DNA of 64,000 nt. Source: Chaetorhynchus papuensis (taxonomy: Eukaryota > Chordata > Aves > Passeriformes > Rhipiduridae). The DNA lies in the NCBI GenBank assembly GCA_013396525.1, contig VWYX01000404.1, forward strand, positions 544,893-608,892, read 5' to 3'. How positions within the stretch are numbered: position 1 is the stretch's first letter; every line of letters starts with the position of its first letter. A program made the position numbers and the translations under genes. A model generated the notes under the pieces. The model worked only from the letters and a program-made list of their open reading frames with translations, was not told the origin of the DNA and ran no database searches. Below are positions 48,731 through 61,730 of the stretch, piece by piece.

Positions 48731-49639
48731 CCATCACAGGTCCCTCCTGCCACCTCCCCACCTTGCTGCTGGATGCTGCCGCTCTCCACTGCCCGCACCA
48801 CATTCCCCCTCTCTCCTCCCACCCCCCTGCCTCAGTTTCCCCAGCTGGGACGCCCACGCTCCTCCTGGGAAGCAGAGCAAAGCCTGGGGATGCTGAAATT
48901 TGCATCCTTCCGCAGTTTTGGAGTACTAAAGGAGTTGATGTTTGTCCCCATTTGCCATGTCGGGGGGCTGGCCAACACGAGTGGGGAGGTGGTGATTTGG
49001 AGTGGGATCTGAGGGGACCCATTCCTGCCCCAGCCTTACCATCAGGTCCAGAACACTGCTGGCAGTGCTCAGGGCAGTGGGAATATCCCTAGGCTCATCG
49101 CTGACAGCTGATCCTGGAGTCCTCCCTGTCCACCAGGAGCAGGATGTGCAGAGCAAGGCGATGCCAGGCACTCTTCTGTCCCTGGGGGACATCACACAGG
49201 TGGGCTTCCCACCTCTGCAAGCTGGGAAAACCAAAATAGCAGCAGAGCAGTGGTGGGACAGTGATCTGGGATAGACAAGGACTGCCAGGGACATCCAGGG
49301 TGGCACTGGGTGAATGAGGACATCACCTCAGAGTGCAGAGTCCAGGACTGATGGGGCTGCTGGGGGTAATACGGAGGTGAAGCACTTGGCAGAACCCATC
49401 AGGACCACTTTGGAGACCAACTCCCTATCACCTGGGGGACCACCGAGTCTAACGTGGTGGCCTGAGCCAGAGGGACCCTGTTTCTGGGGTTTGTGCTGCT
49501 GGCAGAGGGTCCAGGAGGTGGGTGGGCAGGAGCAGTGAGCCCAGCGCCAGACGTGCCCTTCCCAGCTGCCCCTAGCGCTGCCAGCACTCCAACGCACCCG
49601 TGGCCCGAAAAGAAAGAAAAAACCCCGTCCCGCCCGTCA
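48731..49639. other. Non-coding; nothing recognised
   Basis: No gene or repeat supported. Confidence 0.5.
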
Positions 49640-49990
49640 GGAAACCTCAAATCAGGGCCAATGTTTTTGAAAGGTTTTTTTCTCCTCGCTCCTTTAACAC
49701 ATCTGCCAATATAATCTGACCTTTTCCATATAAATAAAGCCCGTGCGCTCGGGCTTTGATCCCGCGCTCCAAATTTTCTATTTACTTAATTGGCCCATCC
49801 AAGGGCTGAGCGACTCGCGGACCGGCAGCTGCCGCCGCCGCCGCATTCCTGGGGGCTTATCGCCGCCCGCTCACCTGGTTGTCATTACCACGGTCCGGCC
49901 CCACGCCCCCGCTGCGGCCACCTGAGCCCGGCTGCCCGGGCACTGCCCTCCACTCCCAGCCGGTACCCGGCCCCGCTGCTGTGGGCGGGG
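49640..49990. promoter_or_regulatory. AT-rich element running into a CpG-rich block
   Basis: AT-rich words (GCCAATATAATCTGACC, CCATATAAATAAAGCC, TATTTACTTAATTGGCC) are followed from about 49800 by CpG-dense sequence (GAGCGACTCGCGGACCGG, GCCGCCGCCGCCGC). ATATAAATA could act as a TATA box, but no initiator or coding exon is evident. Good candidate for a conserved element or an unannotated promoter. Confidence 0.38.
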
Positions 49991-51369
49991 GGCACGGGAG
50001 TGGGGTTGCCCCGTGAAACCCCCGGGGGTTTCATGGAGGATCCTGCTCGTCTGCTGCTCTGTCGCCCCACTCCACACCGCCTTCATCTTGGGAGGGCAGC
50101 TTGCTCCAAGGGAGAGGGAACCCCATGTAACATGGGCCCCCTAATCACTGTGGAGGGATAGAGGGTCAGAGGCTTTCCCAGGCAGTCTGGGGAGGGTGAT
50201 CCTCCAGAAAGGGGACCAGAGCTTTATGAGTTGCTTCTGTTTCCATACAGATCATATGCTGGTCACTCTTCCATGGAATAAGAATGGTAAATGTCCCCAC
50301 ACACAGCAGGAGGGAGCACAAAGCTTTGCTGTCACGTGGGACTGAAGGCTCTGGGCACCTGGAGAAGATGACCCCTGAGCACTGGCCATCTATTCTCCCC
50401 CAGACTTTCCTTGCTAGTGCACCTGGCCATGGCAAGGACCAAGTCCTCCTGCTGCAGGCCGCTACTGATCAGCTGGGAGAGCTGACACCTCCTCAGCAGA
50501 TCCCCACTGTCCTGGCCATGGGAAGCCCAGTCCAGGCTTGGACCAGCAGAGATGGGAGGACTGTGTGTCTTTCTGCAATGCTGCCTGTGTGGGGTAGTGG
50601 GGGCTGTGGGCCATGGGGAGATGGACAGGTCCCAAGAGTGGATTGTGACTGTGCTCTCAGCCTTCCAGCTATTACTTTTTGGTCCAGGAAAAGGTAATAA
50701 GTGCAGGGAAGTCTGCAGGCAGGCCCAGACATCAGCCTTGATCTGCTGGCTAAGGTGGTCCCTGTCCCGGCTCTGAAGAGGCAGAAGATGCTCCTTCTGC
50801 CTGTGGTTACTCAGCTTCTTGAAGCATTAATAAGGGACTGAGTGGGCTTTGGGACCCTCTAGCTAGCAGGAATTTGGGGAGAGCAGCACCCAAAGGGACC
50901 TCTCTCCAAGCAGGAGTGTTTGCCTGCCTGTGGGCACTGCTGGTGTGACTCGGAGCCTTCTGTGGACAGATCCCAACCATCACTGTGCAATGCCTGCTGA
51001 GGTGACACATGCAGGCAGAGTTTGGTGATGGGAGGGTTGGATCAGCTGTCTTTACTTCTCCACCCTCCTTTTCCCACTCTCACTGGAAAGGGAGGGAGGT
51101 CTCTGTTTACCCTGGTCCAGCTCAGTAGGAAGACATTGGTGGTCTTCCTGCACCAAGTGTAACCTCTGATGTGTGGGAGGCCCTCCATGAGCCCTGGAGA
51201 GCTTCTCCTGCCACTTGGACAGTGCTGAGGCATGAGGATAGATTCCAGCTCCCAAAACCTCCATACAGCTGGCCATAAACCCCGGGTTCCTGATACCCAC
51301 CATCATGAGATGAGGGAGCATAAAGCCATCTACAAGACCACAGACAGCACCAGGGTTGGACTGACAGCA
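49991..51369. other. Non-coding; nothing recognised
   Basis: No supported gene or repeat. Confidence 0.5.
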
Positions 51370-51530
51370 GAATCATAGAATCATAGAATGGTTTAGGTTG
51401 AAGGGACCTTAAAGATCATGTAGTTTCACCCTCTGCCATGGGCAGGGACACCTTTCACTAGATCAGATTGCTCAGAGCCCCATCCAGCCTGGGCTGAACA
51501 GTTCCAGGGATGGGGCAGCCACAGCTTCTC
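51370..51530 (-). mobile_element. CR1 LINE fragment, 3' end
   Basis: Starts with two inverted terminal octamers (AATCATAGAATCATAGAATG), then GGTTTAGGTTGAAGGGACC, TTAAAGATCATGTAG, CCATGGGCAGGGACACC and CCATCCAGCCTGGGC. Short and 5'-truncated. Confidence 0.95.
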
Positions 51531-53579
51531 TTTCCTTAGTAATTCTCATGACAGTATGAATGAGGGAGGAGGATGGTCCTGTGGTCCTGGCCATGGTGAC
51601 TGCCCTGGACCAGCAGAGCCCATGCCCTGGGTTGTTGGGTGCTGAAGAGAAGCAGGTTAGAGGAGGCTGTGGGTTGGCCCTGAAGTAACAGCTTTGGGAG
51701 CTGAGGCCAGAGGCTGGGTCAGGCACAGGTGGATTGACCTCAGCCTCTGCAGGACACCCAGCAGGGGGAAGGAACTGGCCTGGCATGGCAGGTGCCACCC
51801 AGCACTGCTCTTGTCCTGGGGTGTCAGTCCTCCTTCTGAGCAGCCAATGGGGATTTTCCTCTGATCAATGTCCTGTTCTGCTTTTTCACATTGGGGCTCA
51901 TAATTTATACACCAGTGGTGGGCAGAGGGAATATTTAACTCCCAAGTACATCTATGTGGTGCTGCTGGATGTGCCAGCTCAAGTGACGGATGGGCACCCC
52001 AGGGTGGGAGCAATGGGCCACATCCAGGGTGCCGCAGAGGGCACCCCCAGGGGCCAAGTGCTCGGGCAGCTGTGCCAGGTCCAGCCAGGAGGGGTGACAC
52101 CTCCAGCTGCGGCAGTGGGGTGTTGCGGTACATGGAGCATGTCCGGCTCAGGATGGATGTCACCCCCTCGGCTACGCCGGCTCTTGCTGAGCTGCTCTTC
52201 CCGCTCCCCCAGCCAGCCCTGAAGCCAGTATACATCCCCATAATCACTTGCACTGACGCTGATGAGTCAGAATGACCCGTGTGTCGGGGCTCTGCTTTCT
52301 TCACCGAAGTGGCTCCAGCATGCTAGTGCCCTCCCCGCCTCACTGGCAGCTGTCTGCTCAGCTGTGGTCACCAAAGCATTGAAAACCTTTGCCTCACTGG
52401 GAAGGCTTTGCTACCAGAGATCCCATATGGCTTTGCCTGCTGCAGCCCTGTTCCCAGCTCCTTGGAGCCTCTTGAAGATGCCTCCTCCATTGCCTGGCTC
52501 TGCCTCATCCACTGCAAGCAGCACCACTGTAAGCTCACCAGCCTCTCCAGAGCCCTCTGCTTGGCGAACCAGTGGTTTTCAAGTGACAGGCTTGGCCTAT
52601 TGGTGCCTCACAGTGACACCTTCAAGGTCCCAGACATTTTGGTGCCATCCCAGCGGGATTATGTGGGCAGCACAAGCAGAGCAGGACAAGGAAGAGGGGA
52701 AGGAAGGTAAGGAAGATGGTGTCGGGTGGGATTTCAACATCTGACATGTTGACATTTCCCAAGTAGAAGCCAGTCATTCAACATCTGGCCAAGAATATTG
52801 CATCTTGCTTAAGAGCAACTCCAGATGTTCCCAAGACCTTTTTTTCATTATTTTATTTCTTTCATTCTTTTCTTCTCTCCGCTCCCTCCTAGCCACTCTT
52901 GGCTCACTAAATCAAGGAAGACAGGCTTTTAACTCTCTGGAAAGAAATAAATGGCTCAATGGTGATATGAAATGAATTTTCTGGAGCTATGTGAGCAGAT
53001 GTGTGTTGGGGGAAGGGAAAGGGGGGAGAAAGGTGAGGGAGATCAAGAGAAAGAGAGGGGCATGTCTACATGGGCATCTCTTCATCATGAGGTCCCCCAG
53101 CTGGATGCACAGCATGATGGTCAGAGTGGTGTGCAGTCTTCACTACACATGTAGGACTGACCAGGACAGGATTTGTGACTGGAGGAAAAAAGGGAAATGG
53201 ACCAGTTCCTGCTTCGATGGGTTGACTGGTGATCTCCTCTCCAGTGTAATTGGGTCCAGTTCTTACCTCCTGGAAGTGACTCAGAACTGAGGAGGTCAAA
53301 AGAAGGATGAGTCTGGTATGTTGATGATGCTCATCTGTAGAGGTGATTTGTCATCCCTGACAGGAGTGGGAGAATGAGCAGCCAAACAGAAAGAAACTTG
53401 GGAAAAGAGAAAGTTTGGCGGGAGGAGGGGAGAGGTCAAAGGCGAGAGAGGTGAATGAGAGAAAGATGGAGGAGGGCGGTGAGAACGTGAAAGGAAGACC
53501 CCGATATATGGAAACGTGGCTTCTCTGTCAAGTTCCTTGACTCCTGCTAATGTGCTGGTCAGGCCCATAGCCTCAGTAC
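51531..53579. other. Non-coding; nothing firm
   Basis: T-rich patch at about 52838-52880; purine-rich sequence at about 53005-53060 and 53395-53490. No gene. Confidence 0.5.
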
Positions 53580-54620
53580 TCACCGTATGCCACACATGGA
53601 CCTCTGATGGCCTAGAGCTGCCACCTCTGTAATCTCTTCAGGCAGAGAATTGCTAGCACTGTGCTTGTCTCTCATTATCCACACTGTCCCCTCCTGAGCC
53701 ACTACCTCCAGCTCCATCCTTTTGTCAGAGCTGCTTTGCCTGGGTTTGAACGCTCCCAGCCTCTGGCAATCCCACCCTTCCTGTGGGGGAAGGGTGGTTT
53801 GTAGACTCTTCAGGTAAAGCCACAGGGCTGAAACCATTTGCTCTCTCCTCTTCCAGCATCTCTAATGGCACCTGGAGAAATAACTCCATGGGGGTGGCCA
53901 AGAAAAGCTCATTTTGTTGCCTTCTTGTTCCCCTTTGAGTTATCGAGCCAAAACACTGGATGACCACTGCAGTCAGCCTAGAGATGGACCTGATCACAAC
54001 CTGTGTATGGCCACAACAGGCCTGAAAGAGCTCATCTCAGAGAAATGTGCCGTTAAGAGGCAGTGAGGATGGTAGAATGCAGCTCTACATCGTTTAACCC
54101 ACTCTAGAGGCCTGCCACTGGCTCCAGAGCACCTGAGGAGCCAAACACCTCCGCTAGCACTCAGCACAAAGCCCTTTGCAGGACGCATCTCATTATTAGC
54201 AGAAAGCCAAAAATTCAGCAGGTGAGGCCTTGTGAGGTCCAAGCTCTCCAGCCTGGGAAGTGGTTCCAGGTGCCTCCCTTGTGGCAATGATGGAAAGGCT
54301 CCCAGCTTTCAGAGACCTGATGCTCAACATCCTCTAATATCTGGGTCTCCAAGATGTCTGAGGGCTGGGGCGCACACACACAACCATGCTGAGCAGTTTC
54401 CTCTGTGCTGTACATGCCTGAAGCTCACGAGAAACCCTCAGAGACCTTCTGTCTGGCAGTAAGAGCCCTTCAGAACATGATAGAGGAGATCTTGAGAAAC
54501 CACAAGTACTGTGCAGTTAATGGCTGCTCAAATGCTTCTGCAGAGCAGTTCAGCTCATTCATGAGCAGGAATTCAGTCTGGAGATTTGGAGCAGGAAAAG
54601 ATCCTATGGGATGACAGCTC
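53580..54620. other. Unassigned block, possibly a decayed mobile element
   Basis: Four overlapping minus-strand frames (53580-53837, 53725-53997, 53994-54287, 54215-54415) succeed each other with frame changes, as in a coding sequence broken by indels. I recognise no retroviral, LINE or transposase motif and see no terminal repeats. It could be an old retroelement piece or chance. Confidence 0.15.
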
Positions 54621-56157
54621 AGGGGCTGCCAAGGAGCAGTAGCCTGGTTTCCACACAAGCAGGTAGCCTACACCAGTCCCATGTCTCATCCATGTCCAGC
54701 ACCATGCGTAGTTGTCAAGAATTGGTTAGGAAATCCCCAATCCAACTTGGTTTTACCCTCTGAAAAAGCTAGTTTGCCTGAGCTGAGCCAGCTGACTGTC
54801 CCTCTCCTCAGCATCCGGCCCAGTCCCCTGAAGCTGAATCCCTGCATTTGGAGAGCCCTGGGGAGGCTCCAGGTGGGCTCACGTGGTCCCAGTCCTGGCT
54901 GGGCTGCAGGTGGCCTGCAGTTCCTCTGGGCTCCAGCTTGAGCCGTGGCTATGAGAGCATCCAGGCTTCCTGCCCTGGAGCGGGGTCTTGGCTCTTGGTT
55001 CCTGGCTCTGCAGAGCAGGGCTGAGAGACCGTTCTGGCTCTCAGGAGGACCCGCACTTCAAAATTTTCCAAACAAATCACTTGGATTATTTCTAACTGAC
55101 ATTTTTTGGAGGGATTTTCCTCCCACCGGAAGGGAAGGACTTGATTTATTAATTTTTCAAGAATTTTTCATCCAAACCTCCTGGATGCTCAGATGGGGGT
55201 GGAGAGAGGGACAATGAGTTTGGGCAGACCAGATGCACCAGCCCTGCCTGAAGCTGGCAGGCATGCTCCTCAGCTTGCAGATGAGATCCCTAGGACCTCT
55301 CTGAGAGCACACAGCCACCCCAGTGCCCTGCAGCACCCTGGCACTCTTGAGCTGGGGATCAGGGTGTCATCAGCCCCGTGCCCACAGCCCACCAGTGGCA
55401 CTGGCTGGGATGGACCCACCAGTTCACCTATGAGTAAAATTCAAATGTTTATGCTTTGGTGTCTTTTATCTTTCCCTTTTTTTGCCTTTCCCTTTGACTG
55501 GGGGACTTCAGGGAGATTTCCAGGCCATGGCTCAGACAGGGCCCATAACTATGTCCCTGCCCTAACCAGGGGACACCATCTTCCTGTGCCAAGGTGCAGA
55601 CTCTGGTCTGTGCTGGTGGGTCTCTCTCAGCTGGGTCAGCATCAAGAAGAGGCAGGCAAAGAGTGGCGTGTCTGCAGCCCCTTAGCAACCCCCACCTTCC
55701 CAGAATTCCCAACATCAGCAAGCACCACGGGGTCTGGGCAGTGTGCAGAGATGTGAGAGATCAGGACCTTGCAGGGAGGAATTGGGCTGCTGGAGCCGAA
55801 AACTTCCCAGCCTTGCTGTGCCCATCTGCCCCCTCTGTCCTGGGATGGGTGGTAGAGGGGTGCTTGCACTTGTGATGTGGACAGCTTGGGGACAGCCTGG
55901 GGACAGCCTTGGTGGTGGTGGTCTCTAAACATCCTCCCATCGCTCGCCCTGATGCTGCCATCACTGCAGGGAGGTGGAGGCACCTGAAAGGCTTCCCCAC
56001 AGCTTTGTTTTGGGGACCTGATGGTGACACCTCTTCCATGCTCTCTCCTGTACCAGCTCCTGCCTGTGCCTCTGCCAGCAGGTCCTGGAGCTTCAGCTGC
56101 TCTTCCCAGCAGTAGAGAGCAGTGTTTGAGGCTCACCACCCTCTCCTGCTCCAGGGA
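54621..56157. other. Non-coding; small AT-rich patch
   Basis: About 55055-55185 is AT-rich (TTCAAAATTTTCC, GATTTATTAATTTTTC) in a GC-rich context; otherwise nothing recognised. Confidence 0.45.
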
Positions 56158-56282
56158 AATCATAGAATGGTTTGAGTTGGAAGAGACCTTAAAGAACATC
56201 CCTTTCTAACCCCTTGCCATGGACAAGGACAGTTTCCACTAGACCAGGTTGGTCAGAGAATGATCCAGTCTGGCCTTCACCC
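56158..56282 (-). mobile_element. CR1 LINE fragment, 3' end
   Basis: One inverted terminal octamer (AAATCATAGAATGG), then TTTGAGTTGGAAGAGACC, TTAAAGAACATCCC and CCTTGCCATGGACAAGGAC. Very short copy. Confidence 0.92.
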
Positions 56283-56504
56283 CCACTCCACACCATGGAG
56301 TCTCTGAGGTCCTCACCCCCACCATCAAGGCCATGCAGTGGGAGAGGTGGTGGCACTGTGCTTCCCAGGGACAGGAAGTGTCTGGGCAGGGGGATGAGGG
56401 AAACAAAGCCCTGAGACACCTGCATCCCTAGGAATCACTCTCTTTACAGGGAACAGGGCAGATCTCTCCTCTCCAGAGAGGCTCCAAAATTCAGATGGAA
56501 AAAA
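56283..56504. other. Non-coding; nothing recognised
   Basis: Short GC-rich interval between the CR1 end and the AT-rich island. Confidence 0.5.
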
Positions 56505-57010
56505 AATACATTTTCCAACCATTATATTTCACAAAAGGAGCTGTTCATTCACTTAAAATATAGGTGACAAGTACAAAAGGCATTTGTCATTCTAGAGCAG
56601 GCCAAATCTTCAGGAGATCCAAGATATATGGTACGCACCCACGGCCCAGCTTCAATCTGCTCTTACACTGTAAATTCCAATTACATCATGCTGCCTTGTT
56701 TAAATACCGTGAAACCTGGCTCATGCCCTAAGTATGTTTTATATATTGCCACATCCATTTGAAATAGATGGGCAATGTGTTTTACGGCACATGTGCAAAT
56801 ATCTCCATATTTTTCCATCTGGGGGTTTATGGGATCTTTCAGAAAATTAATAATGGGGCTCGGAGGAAATGTTCGACTTGGAGGCAGTAGCGGAGATTTA
56901 TGGCAGTCCCACTGGATGCCAGGGAAAAGTCTGAAAGCACCCGGAGCAGACGAAGGCCCCACGATTTTGCCAGGCGTTCCCTGAGAGCTAATTTTGCATA
57001 ACAGTCAGGA
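56505..57010. promoter_or_regulatory. Large AT-rich island, strong candidate conserved element
   Basis: About 500 bases of AT-rich, complex (non-repeat) sequence between GC-rich flanks, with CCATTATATTTCAC, TTCCAATTACATCATGC, GTTTAAATACCG, GTTTTATATATTGCC, AAATTAATAATGG and GAGCTAATTTTGCAT. A minus-strand frame spans most of it (56681-56962) but shows no family similarity or splice context. Its length and complexity make it one of the best enhancer-like candidates in the window. Confidence 0.42.
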
Positions 57011-59754
57011 CCAGGAATTTCCCCTTACAGCCGGCAGGTTGACAGGAAGGGGAGTGAGGAGCAAGGGATAGGGATGGGGATGGAGGTCGAGGTGGGGACC
57101 AACATCCTGGGGGGTGCTGCCAGTGGCTCAGATTTGGGCAGGGTACGGGAATGACTGAGCCTTGCTGGTGTGGGGGCAGTCCTGCCCGGCCACCCCAACG
57201 GCCCCCTTCAGTCACCCTGCCTCGCTCCCAGCTCCAGGTACTGTCTGGTTTTGCTGGAAAAGAGACAGTCTGAATGTGTGTGCTGGCCAAAGCCACCTCA
57301 TTTCTGGCTCAAGGTGCCAGCTAGAGCCTGTTGGGGTCTGCTGGGTTTCCTGATGGATGAACAAACCCCAGCTGCCCCAGCATGGGGAGCACCCAGGCCT
57401 CCCAGGACACTGACCCGAGCAGCACCAACCCTGTCCCAGGGCCATGGGGATCACAGCATGGGTGGCCAGCAGGGCTGGGAAGGGACTCTCAAGAGTCACC
57501 ACATACCAAAAGCCGCAAATGGCCATGAGGTCGGGTTAGTGACCCATAGCACAGTCCCGGAGCTTTAAGCATTGGAGAAGCTTTGCTCCCACTGTCATCT
57601 GTCTGGCAGGACACAGGCGGGGGACAGGAGGAGACAGGCAGGATGCAGCACCTGGCTTTTAACCTCTGCTGCTGCAGAGATCTCTGTGGGGATATCGGTG
57701 CCAGGGAGAGACCCACTCCACACACCTCCAGACTCCTCGGATGTGCTGAGCTGGGTCCACTCTGCCCATCTTCATCTCCTCTCTCCCTGTGCTGTGAGCA
57801 GCACCGTGGCCCCCACTGGCCAATCCATGGGTCAGCTGGTGACTGTGTGTACCTGGGCTGGCCACTGCCTGCTCTCAGACAGGGAATGCCCCAGGACCAG
57901 CCATCTTCTGGGAGTGCCACCTCTCCCTGCTCCTGCACAACTGATGATTTCCCATCGTGTGGGTGTGCGGGGGGGAAGCAGTGTGTGGTGTTTATTTTGA
58001 CAGTGAGAGAGGAGAGGCTGGTTCTCCAAGCTTTTGGGATAGAGCATCTTGTCCAAGATGAAAACATTGTCCGTTTATTGAGCCTCGCAGTGGCTGTGTA
58101 AATAGAGGACCAGCTTCAATGGATGCTGAGGGTCTGATCCTGCCCCACGCAGAGAAATCATTAATTTATGGGGATGTAGCATCCCTCTGAAAAAGCCATC
58201 CCAGGTGAGCAGTGAAGCCTGTGAGTAGGCACAAGGATGCTGAGCCCAAGCCATGGGGGTACCAGCATGGCTCTGAAGGGGCAGCAGCACCCCTGGGCAA
58301 GATGTTCTCTTTGTCCCATGACTCCTGGGAAACCTCCTGGCACAACGCCACAGCGATGCCTAGGAGCCAGCTCGGTGCATGTGCAGGTCTGGGGCTGGGG
58401 CAGGATCCCCCCATCCCCAGGGCGCTGGTGGGGACCACTCATCCATTGTGCTTCATCCTCTCCATTGCCGCTGAGGTGGGAAAAACCCGGCAGGAGGGAG
58501 CTGACGGGTTTCTCCAGATGGTGCCCCGCTGACCCCAGCTGTTCTCCGTCTTCGGCTCTTCCTTAGGAAAACACGGCGTGGGCCAGCCCATCGATTAATG
58601 GCTTCCTCATGTTCCCCCTGCACAGCTGACGTGGGAAGCTGTCTCCCTGCTCCCCAGGCCCTGCTGAACTGAGGCCCCGCCTCCCTGTGCCCCCAGACCC
58701 CACACGGGTGCTGCATATCCCGTGCACACAGGGAGCATGTGTTTAACCAGTGAATTGAGCCCTTGTAAGGATGAACGAGAAGATAGATAGGTTGGATGAA
58801 GGACTGCATGAACAAACGAACGAATGACACAGCGATTAACTCTGATGTAATAGATGCCCCCAAGGCTGGTAAAAATACACTAGACATGTTGAAGGGCAGC
58901 ACATTTCTCACTGCTTTGCAAGGACTAGAGGGGCTTGGAGCAACTGAACTCCCCAAACACTTGCTTGACATGGTCATGAGTGGGAAAAGTACATCCTGCC
59001 CTGGCCCTACAGCCCCTCTGGAAGGAGCCTGAGTGGGTGAAAGAGTCCTGGTTGGGACTAGGAGGACAGGAGGACGGCTGGGAATTGCAAAGGCTGTGCT
59101 TTGCTTAGGAAGCAAAATTTAGAATGTTAACGAGAGTTGTGAGGGTTGTAAAGTGCCAAATAAAACACCATGCCAACACTTGGGTAAGGAGTGATGGACC
59201 GAGTGCTGCGGTACCAAGGGCACAGGACAGAGGATGTGGCACTGGTTGGATGGACAGGATGTGGTTGGCTGGACAGGTCACCACACCTGAGGAGTGGCAG
59301 CAGGCCACAGTTGCCCTGTACTGTGTCCACAGGAGGTAAAGTACAACTTTTCCATGTTATTAACTGGAAACTACCCCGGCAAAGTATCGAGGCTGGTGCA
59401 TCTGATTTCCCACTGAAAGCAGCCATTAACCACAGAAGCCTGGAGAGTATGGGCTGGCAGAGCCACCAGCACTGCTCTCTGACAGCTGAAGCCACTGCTA
59501 TGATCCACTCGGATCCGCATAGTAGCTTGGATGGAAGTTTCTCTGTGTACCAGAGAGCATCAGGAGAACAATGAGAGCAAGACCAGGTCAGACTATGACA
59601 AGGGCCACTCTAAGTAGGTCTTGCCCCTTCTTAGATGCTCAGCTCCTCACCAGGAAGAACATTCCCAGACCCCAGCACTAAGCTGTGCCCTGTTGGCCAA
59701 GCAACATGCTCTTTGCTTGATCCTATTGTAACTAAGGAAGGTGTTTGCCTGTGT
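57011..59754. other. Non-coding; nothing firm
   Basis: About 57980-58100 (GTTTATTTTGACAG, CCGTTTATTGAGCC) may be a short element. GATA/GAAC microrepeats occur at about 58771-58830. Otherwise nothing. Confidence 0.45.
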
Positions 59755-60150
59755 GATGCAGTCAATTTTTATTTATGTGGACTTTGGTTACCAAGAGCAA
59801 AATGATGGAAAATACTCGACACATACATCCATCTGTCTGTCCGCTCAGGCTGGGGTTCAGCTGTCCGAGCTCCTGTGATCTCTTGTGAACGGAGCTGGCT
59901 GGATGACACAGAAAAAGAGCATTGAGTTTTCTGTAGTATTCTCAGATTTTGTGTCTTTCCTTGGCCAAATTCCAGGTTTTCATGAAAAACGTCCACTGGC
60001 GTTTTGAAATGAGAAAAATTTCAACCAGCTGCAAAATTCAGTCCCAAAGCAGGGCGGAAATTGCAAACTTGGCCTCTCTTTCCGCTGCCTTTGTGTCTCA
60101 AATACTTTGCCCCAGCTGAATACTGGGAAAAGACCTGTTAAATAAAAAAA
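59755..60150. promoter_or_regulatory. AT-richer island, candidate conserved element
   Basis: CAATTTTTATTTATG, GCAAAATGATGG, GAGAAAAATTTCAACC and GTTAAATAAAAAAAC in a complex, non-repetitive stretch. About 3.5 kb from the netrin stop codon, so a downstream element of that gene is possible. Confidence 0.28.
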
Positions 60151-61566
60151 CACGGATGGAAATGTGCGTGGTGGTTTTGGCCCTTCCCGCGTGGGCCGGC
60201 ATCCGCTGCCTGCAGCAGCCAGTCCCAGCACAGTGCTTCTCGGCACACTGAGCTCGGCCAGCTGCTGCACAGGGTGGGGGATCCATGCTCGAGGAATCGG
60301 GAGTGCACCAGAGCACCAAAGGCTTTTCAGATGCTTTGCTGAATTAATACTTTTTTCCTTGAAGAGCTATTTTGGAAAACATATGACTTTGTGGTGCCAA
60401 AGAGAGTTTGCACTGCAGTATCTCTCTCTTGCCCTTGCAAAGCCCGTAGCTGTTGGCTGCAGCCACCAGGACTGTGTGACACACCCTGCTGCCACCTGAG
60501 CCCCCTGCCCTGTGTCACCCACGGGCTCTGGCAGCTCCCAGTGGTGTAAAGCATTCCCCACCACCACAGGGGTGGCCAGTGCTGGGTGGGTGCTGGTGGA
60601 TGTGGAACTGCCCCTGGATTTGCAGCCCTCCACCAAACAATGCCTGTGCTCCAAGCCCTGCCTGATCTATAGGGCAGGACAAGCAGCACCTCTGAACAAC
60701 TCCGTGGTGCTTCCTCCGCTACCCTTGGGGCCCTGGCACCAGCTCAGGGTGACCCAGCTACAGCATCCCAGGTACAGCCAAACCCATGTGCAGTCCCCAG
60801 TTCTCAGCTGGCCACGCCAGGCAGAGGGAGAGGAATAAGAAAGGTGAATTCTTGTTTTGGACATGGAGGTGACATAAGCAAGGGAAGTCAGGAAACGTCC
60901 TTCAGGGATCAGACTCAGTGAAGGTGCAGAGCAGCTTCCTCCAGTCCTTCAGCCAGGATTTTAGGACATTCCTCAGCCAAAGGGAGAGAGAGGGAGCTCC
61001 TCTCCTTGGCACAGACCATGGGGTATGTGGTGGTTCTGCTCCAGCATCTCAGATCTGCCCCAGCAGGACACTGAGATGCTAGCTGGGAGCCCTCCTTCCT
61101 CAACAGTCCCAGATGGCAGAGGTGAAAGAAGAGGGAAGAGCTGTCTGGGAGGATAAATGGAGAACTTCAGTCACCAAGTTCCTCAAAGAGTTTTAGGTGC
61201 CCCACTTCAGTGGAGGAGAAATCAGGAGCCAAAGACAACCCTGGAGTTCCCTGTCCGAGAAGATTGTGCCCAGGGACTTGGGGGGACACAGACACACTGT
61301 GCCTCTCCTGAAGGCTGTTGCTTGGAGGAACCACGTGCTGCTGAAGCCCTGCCCTGAGAAGTATCCGTGCCCATGGAACAGTGGCGCTGCCCTGCTCTTT
61401 CCTGGGTTGCAGCTGCTGAGAAGAGGGGTCAGAGAACCTCCACACCCCATGGGGTGATGCTGAGCAGTGTCTGGGACAGAAGGGATGTTCCTGATGAAAG
61501 TCCTGTCCTTGCACACCCAAAAGGTATTCCACCACTGACTTCTGTGTGAAAACTCCTGCATTTGTC
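60151..61566. other. Non-coding; nothing recognised
   Basis: No gene or repeat supported. Confidence 0.5.
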
Positions 61567-61730
61567 CAGAGAAGCAAGCTGTGGCTGCCCCTGGATCCCT
61601 GGAAGTGTCCAAGGCCAGGTTGGACGGGGCTTGGAACAACCTGGGATAGTGGAAGGTGGCCCTGCCCATGGCAGGGATTGGAAGAAGGTGATCTTTGAGG
61701 TCCCTTCCAACCCAAACCATTTTGTGACCG
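61567..61730 (+). mobile_element. CR1 LINE fragment, 3' end, plus orientation
   Basis: CR1 sense: GAAGTGTCCAAGGCCAGG, TTGGACGGGGCTTGG, CCCTGCCCATGGCAGGG, GATCTTTGAGGTCCC and TTCCAACCCAAACCATTTTG. Same subfamily as the minus-strand copy at 2178. The terminal octamers are degraded. Confidence 0.94.
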
